From Pseudolabrys sp. (GTDB taxonomy: Bacteria > Pseudomonadota > Alphaproteobacteria > Rhizobiales > Xanthobacteraceae): 37,083 bases of DNA. The first letter of the stretch is position 1, and every line of letters starts with the position of its first letter. The translations under genes were made by a program, and so were the position numbers. This document shows positions 1 through 7,816 of this stretch, piece by piece. The notes under the pieces are model-generated. The model was not told where the DNA came from and searched no databases. It worked only from the letters and a program-made list of their open reading frames with translations. Where the stretch lies: the NCBI GenBank assembly GCA_019635575.1, contig JAHBZF010000022.1, positions 1-37,083 of the forward strand, given 5' to 3'.

Positions 1-195
1 GAGGTCCGGCCGCACGTCGAATTCGGCGCGGACCAGGCCCTTGCCGTTCTCGCCGCCTTCTTCCGAGATTTCGGTGATGCGATCGAACATCAACATGGGC
101 GGCAGCGGAAGCTGCGGATTGCCCGTTCCGAACAGTTCACCGCGGCCGCAGGCCAGCAGATCTTCATAGCCAAAGCTCGACGGCCGGCTGCCCAT
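1..195 (-). CDS. fabA: 3-hydroxyacyl-ACP dehydratase FabA, N-terminal part (runs off the window)
   Basis: The first 65 codons are present, reading [20 protein letters not shown] and on through [15 protein letters not shown], which is the typical N-terminus of FabA. This cytoplasmic enzyme dehydrates 3-hydroxyacyl-ACP and isomerises the C10 enoyl product to start unsaturated fatty acid synthesis. The catalytic His and Asp lie beyond the window edge. I chose the ATG at 195 because a GAGGAAAG ribosome-binding sequence lies just upstream; an in-frame ATG at 219 would add eight residues but has no comparable site. The gene is divergent from irr, an arrangement I recall from Bradyrhizobium relatives. 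Confidence 0.9.
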   Translation of the reverse strand, partial: MGSRPSSFGYEDLLACGRGELFGTGNPQLPLPPMLMFDRITEISEEGGENGKGLVRAEFDVRPDL

Positions 196-366
196 GGACG
201 GTCTTTCCTCGCTGCGCATGATGGACGATGACGTCATTCGTGCTGTCCTAACATACGGGGTCCACAGGGCAAAGATGGCGCCGGCATGGTGCCGGGGTAT
301 GGCGCCTGACGGCGACTGGCCGGCGGAAATTCCGCTTTAGAATCAATCAAAGGTGGCTCCTCCGGC

Positions 367-413
367 GTTGCGAAAGAGTTGCATCTAGAACCCGGCTTCG
401 TATATGTTGCAGA
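367..413 (+). promoter_or_regulatory. Candidate irr promoter with GTTGC repeats
   Basis: TTGCAT (379-384) and TATATG (401-406) are separated by 16 bases and resemble -35 and -10 elements reading towards irr. GTTGC occurs at 367, 378 and 406. From memory, Fur binds TGCATC-like direct repeats at the Bradyrhizobium irr promoter, and TGCATC is present here at 380-385. The match is suggestive only. Confidence 0.4.
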
Positions 414-454
414 TGAAACGGCTTTGTGACTGACGCCGGGTTCTTGAAACCCGG
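384..454. repeat. Palindrome and inverted copy in the irr control region
   Basis: CCGGGTT-CTTGA-AACCCGG (436-454) is a perfect dyad with 7-base arms ending 15 bases before the irr start. TCTAGAACCCGGC (384-396), inside the proposed promoter spacer, is repeated in inverted form at 435-447 with one mismatch. Two related sites around a regulator's own promoter suggest operator DNA, possibly for Irr, Fur or another metal regulator. They do not give a full match to the iron control element consensus as I remember it. Confidence 0.4.
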
Positions 455-469
455 ATTGTTGAGCGTGAC

Positions 470-964
470 ATGATGGATATGCGTACCAAGTTCGCTTCGC
501 TGACACAGGTGGACGATTCCGTGACAGCCACGACGAAACATCCTTCCGATCTCACCGGCTGCCCCTGGCACGACGTGAAGTCCATGCTGCGCTCTGTCGG
601 CCTGCGCCCGACGCGGCAGCGCATGTCGCTCGGCTGGATCCTGTTCGCCAAGGGCGACCGGCACATCACTGCGGAAATGCTGTATGAGGAAGCGACCAAG
701 GCGAAGGTGCCGGTGTCGCTGGCGACCATCTACAACACGCTGCATCAGTTCACCGAGGTCGGCCTACTGCGTCAGGTCGCGGTCGAAGGCTCGAAGGCTT
801 ATTTCGACACCAACGCCTCGGAACATCACCATTTCTTCGTCGAGGACGCCAACCAGCTCGTCGATATTCCGGGCGCCGAGGTGATCGTCGACAAGATGCC
901 GACCGCGCCTGAAGGCTACGAGATTTCGCGCATCGACGTCGTGGTGCGTCTGCGCAAGAAATAA
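470..964 (+). CDS. irr: Iron response regulator Irr (Fur family)
   Basis: This 164-residue Fur-family protein matches Irr, the heme-responsive regulator of iron and heme genes in Rhizobiales. The N-terminal heme motif GCPWHDV (Cys31-Pro32) is the site through which heme triggers Irr degradation in Bradyrhizobium japonicum. The winged helix follows (about 40-105; GLRPTRQRM and SLATIYNTLHQ), then the His119-His120-His121 cluster linked to heme and metal binding. The C-terminus GYEISRIDVVVRLRKK is typical. The start is uncertain, because ATGs at 470, 473 and 479 and a GTG at 521 are all in frame without a strong ribosome site; all keep the heme motif. It is divergent from fabA and followed by a terminator. 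Confidence 0.93.
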   Translation: MMDMRTKFASLTQVDDSVTATTKHPSDLTGCPWHDVKSMLRSVGLRPTRQRMSLGWILFAKGDRHITAEMLYEEATKAKVPVSLATIYNTLHQFTEVGLLRQVAVEGSKAYFDTNASEHHHFFVEDANQLVDIPGAEVIVDKMPTAPEGYEISRIDVVVRLRKK

Positions 965-988
965 CGCCGAACAACACTCCAAACATTC

Positions 989-1013
989 AGCCCGGCTTCG
1001 GCCGGGCTTTTTT
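989..1013 (+). terminator. Rho-independent terminator of irr
   Basis: AGCCCGGC (989-996), loop TTCG, GCCGGGCT (1001-1008), then an unbroken T run (1008-1013). The perfect 8-bp GC-rich stem with a tetraloop starts 25 bases after the irr stop codon, so irr is transcriptionally separated from the transporter that follows. Confidence 0.92.
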
Positions 1014-1117
1014 CTGCCGTGACGGGCCTCGATTTTTTCGGGGGGCCGCGTCGGCGCGCTTGCAGCTTTCACGCGGCTGTCGTCAACTTGCGCCAACAGG
1101 TCGCAGGGAGTGTCCAC

Positions 1118-2440
1118 ATGTCATCCTTCATCCGCCCGCTCATCCTTGCTGCCGCCCTCACCGGCTTTGCGGCGGCCGCGCATGCCCAGGCGCTGGAGGA
1201 CAAACTCGTCATCGTCACCTCCTTCTCGAAGGATCTCACCGTCCCGTTCGCACAGGCGTTCGAGAAGAAGCACCCCGGCACCAAGGTCGAGGTGCAGAAC
1301 CGCAACACCGCCGCGGCGGTCGCCTTCATCCGCGAAACCAAATCCAATCCACCGGACATCATGTGGGCGTCGGCGCCGGACGCATTCGAGGTGTTGAAGA
1401 AGGACAAGCTGCTGCAGGCTTACAAGCCGCAGGCGCCCGGCATCGCCGAAAAGGTCGGCTCCTATCCGGTCAACGACCCGGAGAATTTCTATACGGGCTT
1501 CGCCGCGTCCGGTTACGGCATCATGTACAACACGCGCTATCTGCGCGCGAACAGCCTGCCGCCGCCGAAGGAATGGGACGACCTGAAGAAGCCGGTCTAT
1601 GCCGGCCATGTCGGCATCTCCGCGCCGTCGCGCTCCGGCACCACCCATCTCACCGTCGAAACGATGTTGCAGGGCGAGGGCTGGGAGAAGGGCTGGGCGA
1701 CGCTGCTGGAAATCGGCGGCAACTTCGCGCAGGTGTCGGACCGTTCGTTCGGCGTGCCGGACGCCGTCAACAGCGGACAGTATGGCATCGGCATCGTCAT
1801 CGACTTCTTCGGCCTGTCGGCGAAAGCGTCGGGCTTTCCGGTCGAGTTCGTCTATCCGACCGTGACCACGCTGGTGCCGGCCAATGTCGGCATCATCGCC
1901 AATGCGAAGAATCCGAACGCGGCAAAAGCCTTCATCGAATTCCTGCTGTCCGATGAAGGCCAGCAACTGCTGCTCGATCCGAAGATCCAGCGGTTGCCGG
2001 TGAAAGCCTCCGCCTACGCCAAGGCGCCGGCCGGCTATCCCAATCCGTTCAAGGATGCCTCGCTCGGCGCGCGCGTGAAATTCGACGCCGACGTCTCGGA
2101 AGCGCGCTACGCGCTGCTCAACTCACTGTTCGACCGCATCATCACCTTCCGTCTCAAGGAGCTCAACGCGGCGTGGAAGGCGATCCATGAAGCCGAAGCA
2201 AAGTCAAAGAGCGCGGAGGCGCGCCGGCTGATCGAGGAGGCGCGCCGCCTCGCCACCGCCGTTCCGATCGGCGACAAGGAAGCCGCCGAACCCGCCATCG
2301 CCGCCTCATTCAAGGAATTGAAGAAGGGCGAGAAGGCCGCCGGCCGTCAGGCAGAGTTCGAGGAAAAGTGGGACAGCTTCGCCATCGCGCATTACACCGA
2401 CGCCAAGGCGATGGCGGAGAAGGCGCTGGCGGCGAAGTAA
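1118..2440 (+). CDS. ABC transporter periplasmic substrate-binding protein (iron/phosphonate type)
   Basis: A secreted 440-residue solute-binding protein. The start ATG at 1118 follows a GGGAG ribosome site and gives a clean Sec signal peptide (MSSFIRPLILAAALTG... ending AHA-QA, about 24 residues). Mature sequence LVIVTSFSKDLTVPFAQAFE and later GIGIVIDFFG and FIEFLLSDEGQQLL are typical of Fe3+, 2-aminoethylphosphonate or related binding proteins of the AfuA/SBP_bac class. Beyond the usual two-lobe fold (to about residue 320) there is a charged helical extension of roughly 110 residues rich in Lys, Glu and Ala. The permease and ATPase genes follow directly. The position next to irr hints at iron, but the substrate cannot be read from the sequence. 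Confidence 0.85.
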   Translation: MSSFIRPLILAAALTGFAAAAHAQALEDKLVIVTSFSKDLTVPFAQAFEKKHPGTKVEVQNRNTAAAVAFIRETKSNPPDIMWASAPDAFEVLKKDKLLQAYKPQAPGIAEKVGSYPVNDPENFYTGFAASGYGIMYNTRYLRANSLPPPKEWDDLKKPVYAGHVGISAPSRSGTTHLTVETMLQGEGWEKGWATLLEIGGNFAQVSDRSFGVPDAVNSGQYGIGIVIDFFGLSAKASGFPVEFVYPTVTTLVPANVGIIANAKNPNAAKAFIEFLLSDEGQQLLLDPKIQRLPVKASAYAKAPAGYPNPFKDASLGARVKFDADVSEARYALLNSLFDRIITFRLKELNAAWKAIHEAEAKSKSAEARRLIEEARRLATAVPIGDKEAAEPAIAASFKELKKGEKAAGRQAEFEEKWDSFAIAHYTDAKAMAEKALAAK

Positions 2441-2461
2441 TCCCGCACGCATAGTCTTCCC

Positions 2462-4216
2462 ATGAGCGCGCCGGCACTCGCCTCGACCTCACGATCCGCG
2501 CGCAGCAGCGTCGGCCGAAAGCTCGCCGCCTATAACGCCAGCCCGACGCAGGCGCTCGCGCTTCTCGTCATCGCGCTGCTGTTGGTCGCGTTCCTGGTCG
2601 TGCCGATCGTGCGGGTGATCGTCGTCGCCTTCACCGGCCCCGCTGGCGGTTTCAGCCTCGTGCATTTTGGCGACTTCTTCCGCACCGGACTATTGCGCGA
2701 GTCGTTCTGGAATTCGGTCTATGTCGGCGTGATGACGGTGGCGATCGCGAGCCTGATCGCCGTGCCGCTCGCGACCCTGCTGTCGCGCTTCCGGTTCCGC
2801 GGCGCGGCGCTGATCCACACGCTCGGCGTGCTGCCGCTGGTGATGCCACCATTCGTCGGCGCCATCGCCATGCAGCTCATCTACGGCCGCAACGGCACCA
2901 TCAACCTGATCCTCGGCGATCACTTCGGCTTCCGTATCCCGTTCATGGAAGGGTTGAACGGCGTGATCTTCGTCGAGGCGCTGCACTACTTCCCGTTCAT
3001 TCTGCTCAACCTCTCCGCCTCGCTCGCCAATATCGATACCAGCATGGAGGAGTCGGCGCAGAATCTCGGCGCGTCCGGCTTCACGCTGTTCTCGCGCATC
3101 GTGTTTCCGCTGGCGCTTCCCGGCTATGTCGCTGGCGCGGCGCTGGTGTTCGTCAAGGTGTTCGACGACCTCGCCACGCCGCTGCTGCTCAACGTCAACG
3201 CGATGCTGGCGCCGCAGGCTTATCTGAAGATCACCTCGGTCGGCATCGCCGACCCGATGGGTTACGTCATCTCCGTCATCATGATCTGCGCCGCGCTCGG
3301 TGCCATGGCGATCTCAACGCTCGCCTTGCGCCACATCGATTTCGCGACGACCCAGCGCGGCGGTGGCGGGCTCGGCCGCCGCTCGCTCGGCCGGTTCGGC
3401 AATACGGTGGCCGCCGTGTTCGTCGTCCTGATCCTGCTCCTCGTATTGTCGCCGCATATCGGCATCTTCCTTCTCTCGATCGGCACCGTATGGTCGTTCG
3501 CTGAACTGCCGGACGGCTACACGCTCGCGCACTACGCCACCGTGTTCAGCGAGGCGCAGGGGCTGATCGGCAACACCGTGCTGTATTGCGGTCTCGCCGG
3601 ACTGATCGATGTGATCATCGGCGCCGTGCTCGCTTATCTCGTTCTGCGCACGCGACTGCCCGGCCGCAAGCTGGTCGAGCAAGTCGCACTGGCCGCCGTC
3701 GCCGTCCCCGGTCTGGTGCTCGGCATCGGCCTGCTGCGTACCTATTACGACGTGCATCTGCCGTTCACCGACGTGCCGTTCGCCACCTTCTGGCTGATGC
3801 TGGTGATCGCCTATGCGGTGCGACGCCTGCCCTATGCGCTCACCGCCGCCACGGCGGCGCTGCGGCAACTGCATCTCAGCCTCGAAGAGGCGGCGGAAAA
3901 TCTCGGCGCCGGCAAATTGTCGACGCTGTCGCGCATCGTCGTGCCGCTGGTCACCGGCGGCCTGTTCGCCGGCTTCGTCACCAGCTTCGCCACCGCCGCG
4001 GTCGAACTGTCGGCAACGCTGCTGCTGGTCGCCAGCGAGCGCGACGCGCCGATCTCCTACGGCATCTATGTCTATATGCAGTCGGCGGCGGGGCGCGGTC
4101 CCGGTGCGGCATTGGGCGTCATCGCCGTCGTCACGGTTGCGATCGCGACCTATTGTGCGTATCGCCTGTCGGAGCGCGAACGCGACCGCCGCTCGCGTGG
4201 AGGATTAGCTGTATGA
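2462..4216 (+). CDS. ABC transporter permease, two fused halves (FbpB/AfuB-like)
   Basis: An inner-membrane permease of 584 residues in which two binding-protein-dependent transport domains are joined in one chain, as in FbpB/AfuB and some aminoethylphosphonate importers. Each half carries the cytoplasmic EAA loop that docks on the ATPase: EESAQNLGASGFTLFSRIV from about residue 196 and EEAAENLGAGKLSTLSRIV from about residue 475. About twelve hydrophobic segments are visible, starting with ALALLVIALLLVAFLVVPIV. It lies 21 bases after the binding-protein gene, and its stop overlaps the ATPase start (ATGA, 4213-4216), which indicates coupled translation. Confidence 0.9.
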   Translation: MSAPALASTSRSARSSVGRKLAAYNASPTQALALLVIALLLVAFLVVPIVRVIVVAFTGPAGGFSLVHFGDFFRTGLLRESFWNSVYVGVMTVAIASLIAVPLATLLSRFRFRGAALIHTLGVLPLVMPPFVGAIAMQLIYGRNGTINLILGDHFGFRIPFMEGLNGVIFVEALHYFPFILLNLSASLANIDTSMEESAQNLGASGFTLFSRIVFPLALPGYVAGAALVFVKVFDDLATPLLLNVNAMLAPQAYLKITSVGIADPMGYVISVIMICAALGAMAISTLALRHIDFATTQRGGGGLGRRSLGRFGNTVAAVFVVLILLLVLSPHIGIFLLSIGTVWSFAELPDGYTLAHYATVFSEAQGLIGNTVLYCGLAGLIDVIIGAVLAYLVLRTRLPGRKLVEQVALAAVAVPGLVLGIGLLRTYYDVHLPFTDVPFATFWLMLVIAYAVRRLPYALTAATAALRQLHLSLEEAAENLGAGKLSTLSRIVVPLVTGGLFAGFVTSFATAAVELSATLLLVASERDAPISYGIYVYMQSAAGRGPGAALGVIAVVTVAIATYCAYRLSERERDRRSRGGLAV

Positions 4217-5238
4217 CCCGCAGCGTCAGGATCGAGAACGTCAGCTTCGGCTACGGCGGAACGCCCGTGCTCGACGATGTCAGCCTCGACGTTGGCGCCG
4301 GCGAGTTCTTCGCGTTCCTCGGGCCATCCGGCTCGGGCAAGACCACGCTGCTGCGGCTGATCGCCGGCTTCGGCGAGCCGGCCTCGGGCCGCATCCTGAT
4401 CGGCGACACCGACGTCACCGGCCTGCCGCCGTGGAAGCGCAATGTCGGCATGGTGTTCCAGAGCTATGCGCTGTGGCCGCACATGACGGTCGCCAAGAAC
4501 GTCGCGTTCGGTCTGGAGCGGCGCAAGCTGCCGCGCGCCGAGATCGCTCGCAAGGTCGAGAGCGCGCTGGCGCTGGTGGGACTTGCCGGCTACGCCGACC
4601 GCCGCCCGGCGCAATTGTCCGGCGGCCAGCAGCAACGCGTCGCGCTCGCGCGCACGCTCGCCATCGAGCCGGACGTGCTGCTGCTCGACGAGCCGCTCTC
4701 CAATCTCGACGCCAAACTGCGCGTCGAGATGCGCGCGGAGTTAAGACGGCTGCAACGTAAGCTCGGCCTCACCGCGATCTACGTCACCCACGATCAGGAA
4801 GAAGCCAACGCCATCGCCGATCGCATCGCCGTGCTCGACGGCGGTAAAATCCAGCAGGTCGGCACGCCGGTCGCGCTTTACGATCATCCGGCCAATCGTT
4901 TTGTCGCGACGTTCCTCGGCACCGCCAATCTGGTGGAGGGACGGATCGCCGGCGACCGGTTCGAGAGCGACGGCTGGAGCCTGCCCGGCATCGCCGGCGG
5001 CGACGGCGCGACCTGCATCGCCATCCGTCCGCAAGATATCATTCCCGGCACGGAGGGCGCGGTGCGCGCCACTGTCACCGAGAAGGAATTTCTCGGCGGC
5101 CACACCCGCTATCGCATGCAGGCGGGACGCCACAGCCTGATCGTTGACGTGCCGCATCGCGGCGATGCCGGCGGCCTGCCGCTCGGCAGCGACGTCGGGT
5201 TGAGCATCGATCCGAAGCGGGTCACGCCGCTGCGGTAA
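4213..5238 (+). CDS. ABC transporter ATP-binding protein (FbpC/PotA class)
   Basis: A 341-residue ATPase that powers the importer from the cytoplasmic side. Visible motifs are Walker A GPSGSGKT (37-44), Q-loop Gln83, signature LSGGQ (135-139), Walker B VLLLDE (155-160) and the H-loop YVTHDQEE. A C-terminal region of about 100 residues (IAIRPQDIIPG onward) looks like a TOBE regulatory domain, as in Fe3+, polyamine and phosphonate importers. The ATG at 4213 overlaps the permease stop codon; longer upstream versions of the frame lie antisense-like across the permease and are rejected. The gene ends three bases from the convergent SH3 gene. Confidence 0.9.
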   Translation: MTRSVRIENVSFGYGGTPVLDDVSLDVGAGEFFAFLGPSGSGKTTLLRLIAGFGEPASGRILIGDTDVTGLPPWKRNVGMVFQSYALWPHMTVAKNVAFGLERRKLPRAEIARKVESALALVGLAGYADRRPAQLSGGQQQRVALARTLAIEPDVLLLDEPLSNLDAKLRVEMRAELRRLQRKLGLTAIYVTHDQEEANAIADRIAVLDGGKIQQVGTPVALYDHPANRFVATFLGTANLVEGRIAGDRFESDGWSLPGIAGGDGATCIAIRPQDIIPGTEGAVRATVTEKEFLGGHTRYRMQAGRHSLIVDVPHRGDAGGLPLGSDVGLSIDPKRVTPLR

Positions 5239-5241
5239 CGC

Positions 5242-5835
5242 TCACTCCACCTTCTCGCCGGGATAAGCGCCCCACAGGCGCTCCTGATGAATCCAGCCGT
5301 CGAAGCCCTTGCCGGCGATCCGGCACCAGGTTCCGGTACAGGACTTGATCGAGGCCAGTACGCCGGCCTGCAGCTTCGCCACCACCGCGCTTTCGCCGTC
5401 GGGGTCGCTGTACAGCAGGACGAGGTCGTCCTTCAGCTTGGGGACGATGGTCGCGGTACGCCGGCCGGACAAAAGCGAATGGTAAACCCAGCCCTCGGCG
5501 CCTTCCCAGTCGCGGATGCGGCGCCAGTTCTCGAATTCGGCGGTAATCTCCACCGGCATGCCCGGACGGGTATAGACCCAGCGGACGTCCTGGTCCTTGT
5601 TCGGGCCGCCGCGCACATTGACCTTGTCAGACTTTAGGCTGACGAAGCGCGGCACCGGCAGGCCGCTGACCGAGCCGGTGGCCAGTTCGCTCGCCGCCCG
5701 CGCCGGGCCGGCAGGCCACGTCAGACACCCGGCCGCGATGACGCATCCAAAAAAGCTTAAAAGAAAGCCGCAAAGAACACCTTTGGGGCCGGCTCCCCGC
5801 AGGCCGGCGCCGATGCTTTTTCTTGTCATTGCCAT
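5242..5835 (-). CDS. Exported protein with two bacterial SH3 domains
   Basis: A 197-residue protein with an N-terminal hydrophobic segment (GVLCGFLLSFFGCVIAAG) and a likely signal cleavage after GPARA. Two SH3-like repeats follow: one from FVSLKSDKVNVRGGPN to EGWVYHSLL, and one from DLVLLYSDPD to GWIHQERLWG. Bacterial SH3 domains of this type usually bind cell-wall peptides or support envelope protein interactions, so a periplasmic role is likely but the exact job is unknown. ATG 5835 is preferred, with ATG 5829 as an alternative; neither has a clear ribosome site. Further upstream the frame runs through the control region into the antisense of the divergent dehydrogenase. Confidence 0.8.
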   Translation of the reverse strand: MAMTRKSIGAGLRGAGPKGVLCGFLLSFFGCVIAAGCLTWPAGPARAASELATGSVSGLPVPRFVSLKSDKVNVRGGPNKDQDVRWVYTRPGMPVEITAEFENWRRIRDWEGAEGWVYHSLLSGRRTATIVPKLKDDLVLLYSDPDGESAVVAKLQAGVLASIKSCTGTWCRIAGKGFDGWIHQERLWGAYPGEKVE

Positions 5836-5917
5836 CTGATAGGAAGAACTGACTTCGCCAAAGGAACCTGATACGCGCGAAAGCGCAGTGTCTGCGAGCA
5901 CGGTTAAAGAGGGCTGA

Positions 5918-6919
5918 ATGGGCAAGGGTAAAAAGCCCCTGGTGATCGTTACCCGGAAGCTGCCGGATAACGTGGAACTGCGGATGCGCGAGCTGTTCGA
6001 CGTGCGTTTCAACGTCGACGACAAGCCGATGACACAGGCGCAGCTCGCCGAGGCGATGAAAACCGCCGACGTGCTGGTCCCGACCATCACCGACCGGATC
6101 GACGCCCCGCTGCTGGCCAAAGCCGGCGAACAGCTCAAGCTGATCGCCAATTTCGGCAACGGCGTCGACAATATCGACGTGGCGACGGCGGTTCAGCGCG
6201 GCATCACCGTGACCAACACGCCGGGCGTCCTCACCGAGGACACCGCCGACATGACCATGGCGCTGATCCTCGCGGTGCCGCGCCGGCTGGCGGAAGGCTC
6301 GACCCTGCTCAACGACGGCGGCGAGTGGCACGGCTGGTCGCCGACCTGGATGCTCGGCAAGCGCATCTGGGGCAAGCGGCTCGGCATCATCGGCATGGGC
6401 CGCATCGGCCAGGCGGTGGCGCGCCGCGCACAGGCGTTCGGCCTGCAGATCCACTACCACAACCGCCGCCGGGTCGCGGCCAAGATCGAAGAGGATCTGC
6501 ACGCGACCTATTGGGAGAGCCTCGACCAGATGCTCACCCGCATGGACATCATCTCGGTCAACTGTCCGCACACGCCGGCGACCTATCACCTGCTCTCGGC
6601 GCGGCGGCTGAAGCTGATCCGCCCCGACGCCTATATCGTCAACACCGCGCGCGGCGAAGTGATCGACGAGAACGCGCTGGCGCGTTTGCTGGAGAGCGGC
6701 GGCATCGCCGGCGCCGGTCTCGACGTGTTCGAGCATGCACCTGCGGTGAACCCGAAGCTCGTGAAGCTGGCACGCGCGGGCAAGGCGGTGCTGCTGCCGC
6801 ATATGGGGTCGTCGACGCTCGAAGGCCGCATCGACATGGGCGAGAAGGTGATCATCAATATCCGCACCTTCATGGACGGCCACAGGCCGCCCGACCGTGT
6901 TCTCCCGTCGATGTTATGA
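5918..6919 (+). CDS. D-2-hydroxyacid dehydrogenase (glyoxylate/hydroxypyruvate reductase type)
   Basis: A 333-residue NAD(P)-dependent D-isomer-specific 2-hydroxyacid dehydrogenase of usual family length. The dinucleotide-binding motif is LGIIGMGRIGQAVARRA. The catalytic triad is visible as Arg245 (NTARGEV), Glu272 (LDVFEHAP) and His295 (LLPHMGSST). The sequence FGNGVDNIDVATA near residue 80 is close to the substrate loop of glyoxylate reductases, so reduction of glyoxylate or hydroxypyruvate is most likely, though other 2-keto acids are possible. An AGAGGG ribosome site precedes ATG 5918. The promoter region of 82 bases is shared with the divergent SH3 gene. The stop abuts that of the convergent moeB-like gene. 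Confidence 0.88.
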   Translation: MGKGKKPLVIVTRKLPDNVELRMRELFDVRFNVDDKPMTQAQLAEAMKTADVLVPTITDRIDAPLLAKAGEQLKLIANFGNGVDNIDVATAVQRGITVTNTPGVLTEDTADMTMALILAVPRRLAEGSTLLNDGGEWHGWSPTWMLGKRIWGKRLGIIGMGRIGQAVARRAQAFGLQIHYHNRRRVAAKIEEDLHATYWESLDQMLTRMDIISVNCPHTPATYHLLSARRLKLIRPDAYIVNTARGEVIDENALARLLESGGIAGAGLDVFEHAPAVNPKLVKLARAGKAVLLPHMGSSTLEGRIDMGEKVIINIRTFMDGHRPPDRVLPSML

Positions 6920-7750
6920 TCAGGCCAGCGCCGTGATCGTCGGCGCGCGCCCGGACAACGGATTGTCCGGATTCCACCCGTAAGCGATGGTCTCGAAGCG
7001 CATGTCGCGCGCATCGACCATCAGCAGCCGGCCGACCAGGCCTTCGCCGAAGCCGACGATTTCGCGCATCACTTCCAGCGCCATCATCGAACCGAGAATG
7101 CCGGGCAGCGCGCCGAGCACGCCCGCTTCCGCGCAGGCCGGAATGCTGCCGGCGGGCGGCGGCTCCGGAAACAGACAACGATAGGTCGGGTTCGGCTCGC
7201 CATCGGCGCCGCGCTCATGCGCGCGGATCGTCGTCAGCGTGCCGTCGAAGCGGCCGATCGCTGCGGTGACCAGCGGCTTCTTCGCAAAGAAGCAGGCATC
7301 GGCGACGAGATAGCGCGTGGCGAAATTATCCGAGCCATCGGCGACGATGTCGTAGCGCGAGACGATCTCCAGCGCATTGTCCGCCGTGAGCCGCAGCGGA
7401 TGCGTCTCGACCGTCACATGTGGATTGAGCGCGGCGATCTTCGCGGCAGCACTGTCGACCTTGCGCATGCCGATGTCGGGCGTCGCATGGATGATCTGCC
7501 GCTGCAGATTGGACAGCGACACCGTATCGTCATCGACGACACCGAGCGTGCCGACGCCCGCCGCGGCGAGATACATCAACAGCGGCGCGCCAAGCCCGCC
7601 GGCGCCGATCGCCAGCACGCGGGCCTGCTGCAAGGCCGCCTGTCCCGGCCCGCCCACCTCGCGCAGCACGATATGGCGGGCATAGCGTTCGAGTTCCGAA
7701 GCATCAAGCATGAGCGGACCATTGGCGCTCGCGAGCACGGGGTCAAGCAC
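6920..7750 (-). CDS. moeB: MoeB/ThiF-type sulfur-carrier adenylyltransferase
   Basis: A 276-residue E1-like enzyme that adenylates the C-terminal glycine of a small sulfur carrier (MoaD or ThiS class) for molybdopterin or thiamine synthesis. Visible are the ATP-binding loop VLAIGAGGLGAPLLMYLA, the LSNLQRQIIH segment, DGSDNFATRYLV with its metal-binding Asp, and the conserved YRCLFPE and IPACAEAGVLG stretches. The two CxxC zinc-ligand pairs of E. coli MoeB are absent: only one Cys sits in YRCLF and there is no C-terminal pair. Translation may start at Met13 (7714) instead of 7750. MoeB versus ThiF cannot be settled from sequence alone. Confidence 0.83.
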   Translation of the reverse strand: MLDPVLASANGPLMLDASELERYARHIVLREVGGPGQAALQQARVLAIGAGGLGAPLLMYLAAAGVGTLGVVDDDTVSLSNLQRQIIHATPDIGMRKVDSAAAKIAALNPHVTVETHPLRLTADNALEIVSRYDIVADGSDNFATRYLVADACFFAKKPLVTAAIGRFDGTLTTIRAHERGADGEPNPTYRCLFPEPPPAGSIPACAEAGVLGALPGILGSMMALEVMREIVGFGEGLVGRLLMVDARDMRFETIAYGWNPDNPLSGRAPTITALA

Positions 7751-7816
7751 CCTGCTTTCCCCGCGCGCGGGTCTTGTCTAAGCTCGCCGTCCGGGATCAG
7801 CGATCGGGCCTTTCGT

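Noticed and set aside
196-469. Small frames between fabA and irr as genes
   Set aside because: They lack ribosome sites and family resemblance, and overlap the fabA/irr control region.
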